Source: Polyrhizophydium stewartii
Lineage: Eukaryota > Chytridiomycota > Chytridiomycetes > Rhizophydiales
Assembly (NCBI GenBank): GCA_027604665.1
Contig: JADGIZ010000047.1
Span: forward strand, 12,501 to 34,533
DNA: 22,033 nucleotides
Direction: 5' to 3'
This document shows, piece after piece, positions 19,519 through 22,033 of the stretch. The notes beneath the pieces were generated by a model. It was not told where the DNA came from, did no database searches, and was given only the letters and a program-made list of their open reading frames with translations. The position numbers and the translations under genes are program-made. How positions within the stretch are numbered: position 1 is the stretch's first letter; every line of letters starts with the position of its first letter.

Positions 19519-21858
19519 TTAGGCCTTGATTGCAGCCACCTCGTGGAGGTACGTTGCGAGCAGCTTGATGCCCTCGATGTAGTTGCTGCGGTCGAGCTTC
19601 TCGTTGATCGAGTGGGCGCCGTCGTCGGAGCGGCCCATGGGCAGCAGGAGAACGCTGGTCTTGAGGGCCTCCTGGAACGTCAGCGTCACGGGGATGCTGC
19701 CACCCTCGCGGGTGTAGTCGGGCACGATCCCAAAGATCTTTTGGATTGCGTTTGAGGCCGCGGCTTGCCGATCGTCGTGTCAGCCGCACCGAGCCCGACG
19801 CACACGCCCGGGGGAGCAACGCCAAGGCATCAAAAACTCACTGTAGTTCCAGTTGTTGATGTCGGCCACCCACCACTTGCCGGCGTGGCCGCACTCGATC
19901 GAGATCTTGTTCTTGCTGCCGAGCTTGGCGAACTCGGCCTCGACGTGCTTCTTGACGAGCTCCGTGATCTTGTCGGGGTCCTGGTTAGGCACGGTGCGGA
20001 TCGAAAACTTGCCAACGACCTTGGCGGGGATGACGGTCTTTGCGCCAGGCGAGTAGAATGCACCCTCAATGCCGTGCAGCGAGAGCGACGGGAAGCGCCA
20101 GCGCGACATCAGAACCTCCTTGGTCGTGTCGTGGATGGTGTTCTTGGCATCGATGGCGTTGTAGATGTCATCCATCTTGAAGTCCAGGGCCTTGTAGATC
20201 TTATCCTCGTCGGCCGTGACGGGGGCAACGTCGTCCTAGGCCGTCACGGTCAGTACTCGTCCGCGCGGAGCGGGCAAGGATGCATCGCAACTTGCCATGA
20301 TGCCCGGGACGAGGATCTTTCCTTCGGGAGTCACGAGCTTGTGCATGAGGTGGATGAGGTCGGTCATGGGCTCGTGGACCTGGTCGAGTGCAAGTGTCAG
20401 CTGGTTTGCGCGCGACGACTCGGCATGTGCAGACCACGGCACAGACCGTGCCGCCTGTGTCGTTGAGCGGACGATGCCGAGTGCGTCAGCAGGAGACCGG
20501 CTGCAGGCAGCGAGAGCGATGACGGCACGACTGACCAAAGACGCCCGAGTGCAGATCCTTGCCAGGGCCCGAGACAGTGAGCATAAAGTACGACACGCCT
20601 CGCAGGCCGTACGTCAGGCAGGGCTTGGTCGTGCCGAGCCAGTCTTTTGTGGGTACGCAGATTAGCGTTGTCAAGTGAGCGTGGAAGACAAGGTTCGGCG
20701 CTGGTGCACTCACAGTTGTCGCTGATGCAGACGCAGTCAACATCCTTGAAGTACTTGTCCGCCTCGGCATAGATGATGTCGTCGAGGCCCTCGCTGCCAG
20801 ACTCTGCATAAGCAGGGAAGCCCGCGAGCGAGACGGATTAGGTCGTGCTCAAGCCGACGACTGCGGGATGACTCGTGCGCTCACCTTCCATGCCCTCGAA
20901 GCACATCTTGAGGTTGACTGCATTGTGGGCAGAGTCAGCCGGGAGGGGGCTGACGCAGAGAGCAGCAACGAGCGCGCGCACCGGGCAGGTCGAGGCCAAG
21001 CTTCTGGTGGATCTCGATGGTCCAAATCCACGAGATCACGGGGCCTTTGTCGTCAGTGCTGCCGCGGCCGAACATGCGGCCCTGGCTGTCCTCGACGAGG
21101 GTGAAGGGGTCGGTCGCCCAGCTGCGAGATTGGTCGCACCGCGAGACCAGGGGATGTGTCAGCAGAGCAGCTTGGCGTGCGGCAGCCTCGCGGGCCACCT
21201 ACCCGTCCTCCTTGAGAGCGGGCTGCACGTCGTAGTGGCCTGCAGGCACGCAGATCGGCGATGCTGGTCAGCGCCAAGGCCGGCGGTCGGGTGCACGGAG
21301 TCGGGCGGCGGCGCACCATAGACGAGCACGGTCTTCTTGGCCGGGTCGTTGCCGTACGTGGCGAGCACAATGGGCGGGAGGTCGATCACCTGGCCCTCGA
21401 GCTCCTGCTTGCCGGGGTGGCGGAGCTCGACGCTGCGGGCCGGTCAGCGAAAGCGCCGCGGGCAAGGCCTGCGTCCAAGATCGCCGAGCGCACCTGGCGC
21501 CGAGGCGCTTGAGCTCGGCCTCGAGCCACTGCGGGGAGCGGTTGGGGGAGATGCAGCAGCGTCAGCGCTCGCAGGAGGGCCGTGGGGCGGTCCCGTGGGC
21601 ACCTGGGCGGCGCAGCGACGCCGCACGGGCGTGCACTTACGTGGCCCATGCGAACGACCTCTGGGCGGTGCTGGACGGTTCCGCTGACGCTGCGGGCACA
21701 TGGTCAGAAGGCGGCTGGCTGCGACAGCGTTCCGCAGGGGACAGCGGCATTGCAGCACGCTTCGGTGCGCACCTGGGGATGGCGACGGCCTCGCCGAGGC
21801 GGCGGACGTAGTGGTCCTGGTTCTTGTCGATATACTCGTAGAAGGATTCCAGAGACAT
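19519..21858 (-). CDS. DUG1: Cys-Gly metallodipeptidase, M20 family (Dug1/CNDP2)
   Basis: Thirteen exons: 21858-21773, 21689-21641, 21528-21494, 21432-21317, 21239-21203, 21121-20982, 20917-20885, 20803-20714, 20643-20536, 20454-20447, 20379-20296, 20235-19842 and 19763-19519, giving 474 aa (human CNDP2 about 475, yeast Dug1 481). It is a cytosolic di-metal dipeptidase cleaving Cys-Gly, the last step of glutathione breakdown. Metal ligands and catalytic residues are all present: H97 in GHYDVQP, D131-D132 in STDDKGP, catalytic E165 with ligand E166 in EGMEESGSEG, D194 in CISDNY and H444 in GAHSINE. Substrate-site segments such as [15 protein letters not shown] are intact. The spliced model runs colinear with CNDP2 at an offset of one residue at these sites, strong support for the exon chain. 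The start [18 protein letters not shown] is family-typical. Confidence 0.96.
20236..20295 (-). other. GC-AG intron in DUG1
   Basis: The 60-nt intron begins GCAAGT (20295 downward) and ends GGCCTAG, with TACTGAC 16 nt before the end. It joins ILVPGIM to [12 protein letters not shown] in phase 0. No GT donor nearby gives the right phase. Confidence 0.85.
20447..20454 (-). other. 8-nt microexon in DUG1
   Basis: The sequence GCGGCACG (minus strand) is flanked by CACAG before it and GTCTGT after it. It supplies exactly the Gly-Gly-Thr of the conserved SGVFGGTVHEP segment and turns an otherwise impossible phase 1 to phase 0 join into a proper one. Both flanking introns (81 and 67 nt) have a GCTGAC motif whose first downstream AG is the acceptor used. 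Confidence 0.85.
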
Positions 21859-22033
21859 CGATTATTGGCCGAAGGATGAAGAAGCAAGCATGAAATTCGA
21901 AGACTCGTGTCTGTAGAACGTTCGTAATCCTGGATCGACCATACTGGAATGTGGAATATGATTCACACCGCGACAAGGCCAGAGCAGGCGGCCGCCCGCG
22001 GCCCGAGACCCCCCTCTCGAGACCTCCCGCGGC
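21859..22033. promoter_or_regulatory. DUG1 upstream region to the window edge
   Basis: This 175-bp stretch lies 5' of DUG1. It is less GC-rich than its surroundings until about 21980, then becomes very GC-rich at the edge. A CCAAT pentamer on the minus strand (21863-21867) sits directly before the ATG, probably too close to act as a promoter element. No gene is supported. Confidence 0.4.

Noticed and set aside
18848..19825. 325-codon minus-strand frame
   Set aside because: Crosses the last DUG1 exon and intron in the wrong frame and is Arg/His/Pro-rich downstream; no motif.
1..22033. Mobile elements, CRISPR arrays, tRNA or rRNA genes, a biosynthetic or defence cluster
   Set aside because: No transposase or reverse-transcriptase motif, terminal repeats, regular spacers or RNA-gene signature was seen; the genes are unrelated housekeeping functions.

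Overview
This window looks like a gene-dense, GC-rich piece of a nuclear genome from a flagellated (zoosporic) early-diverging fungus, such as a chytrid or blastocladiomycete relative. Three things support this. The genes are split by many short spliceosomal introns. A vacuolar SulP transporter with STAS and cyclic-nucleotide-binding-like domains, an architecture I associate with fungi, is present. So is a full epsilon-tubulin, a centriole/basal-body gene that non-flagellated fungi lack. The assignment is inference from gene content; no species is claimed.

Layout, left to right. 1-812: mostly unassigned, with a possible partial minus-strand ORF at the left edge. 813-1202 (-): MIA40/CHCHD4. 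1329-5560 (-): VSB1/YGR125W-like SulP transporter in 8 exons. 5622-7740 (-): epsilon-tubulin in 10 exons. 7740-9362 (-): an unidentified 540-aa protein whose stop shares one base with the tubulin start codon. 9458-12014 (+): RAD4/XPC in 8 exons. 12011-12876 (-): a 253-aa coiled-coil protein whose stop overlaps the RAD4 stop. 12901-13770 (+): THG1 tRNA-His guanylyltransferase in 2 exons. 13896-16318 (-): NUG1/GNL3-type nucleolar GTPase in 7 exons. 16419-19077 (-): AGC protein kinase with a long disordered N-terminus in 4 exons. 19519-21858 (-): DUG1/CNDP2-type Cys-Gly dipeptidase in 13 exons.

I placed splice sites by hand, using GT(GC)..AG ends, codon phase and conservation with known families. 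Every multi-exon model sums to a multiple of three. The 46 introns inferred are 40 to 232 bp, mostly with GTGNGN donors, and most have a CTGAC-like branch motif (sometimes CTAAC, CTAAT, CTGAT or CTGAG) a short way before the acceptor. Two introns need a GC donor, and one DUG1 exon is only 8 nt.

The genes are housekeeping functions: mitochondrial protein import, vacuolar transport, basal body, DNA repair, tRNA maturation, 60S ribosome assembly, signalling and glutathione turnover. They do not form one pathway. What stands out is the packing: a 1-bp tandem overlap, overlapping convergent stops, and divergent start codons 24 and 95 bp apart. The least explained element is the 540-aa protein directly abutting epsilon-tubulin. 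I see no mobile element, CRISPR array, tRNA or rRNA.
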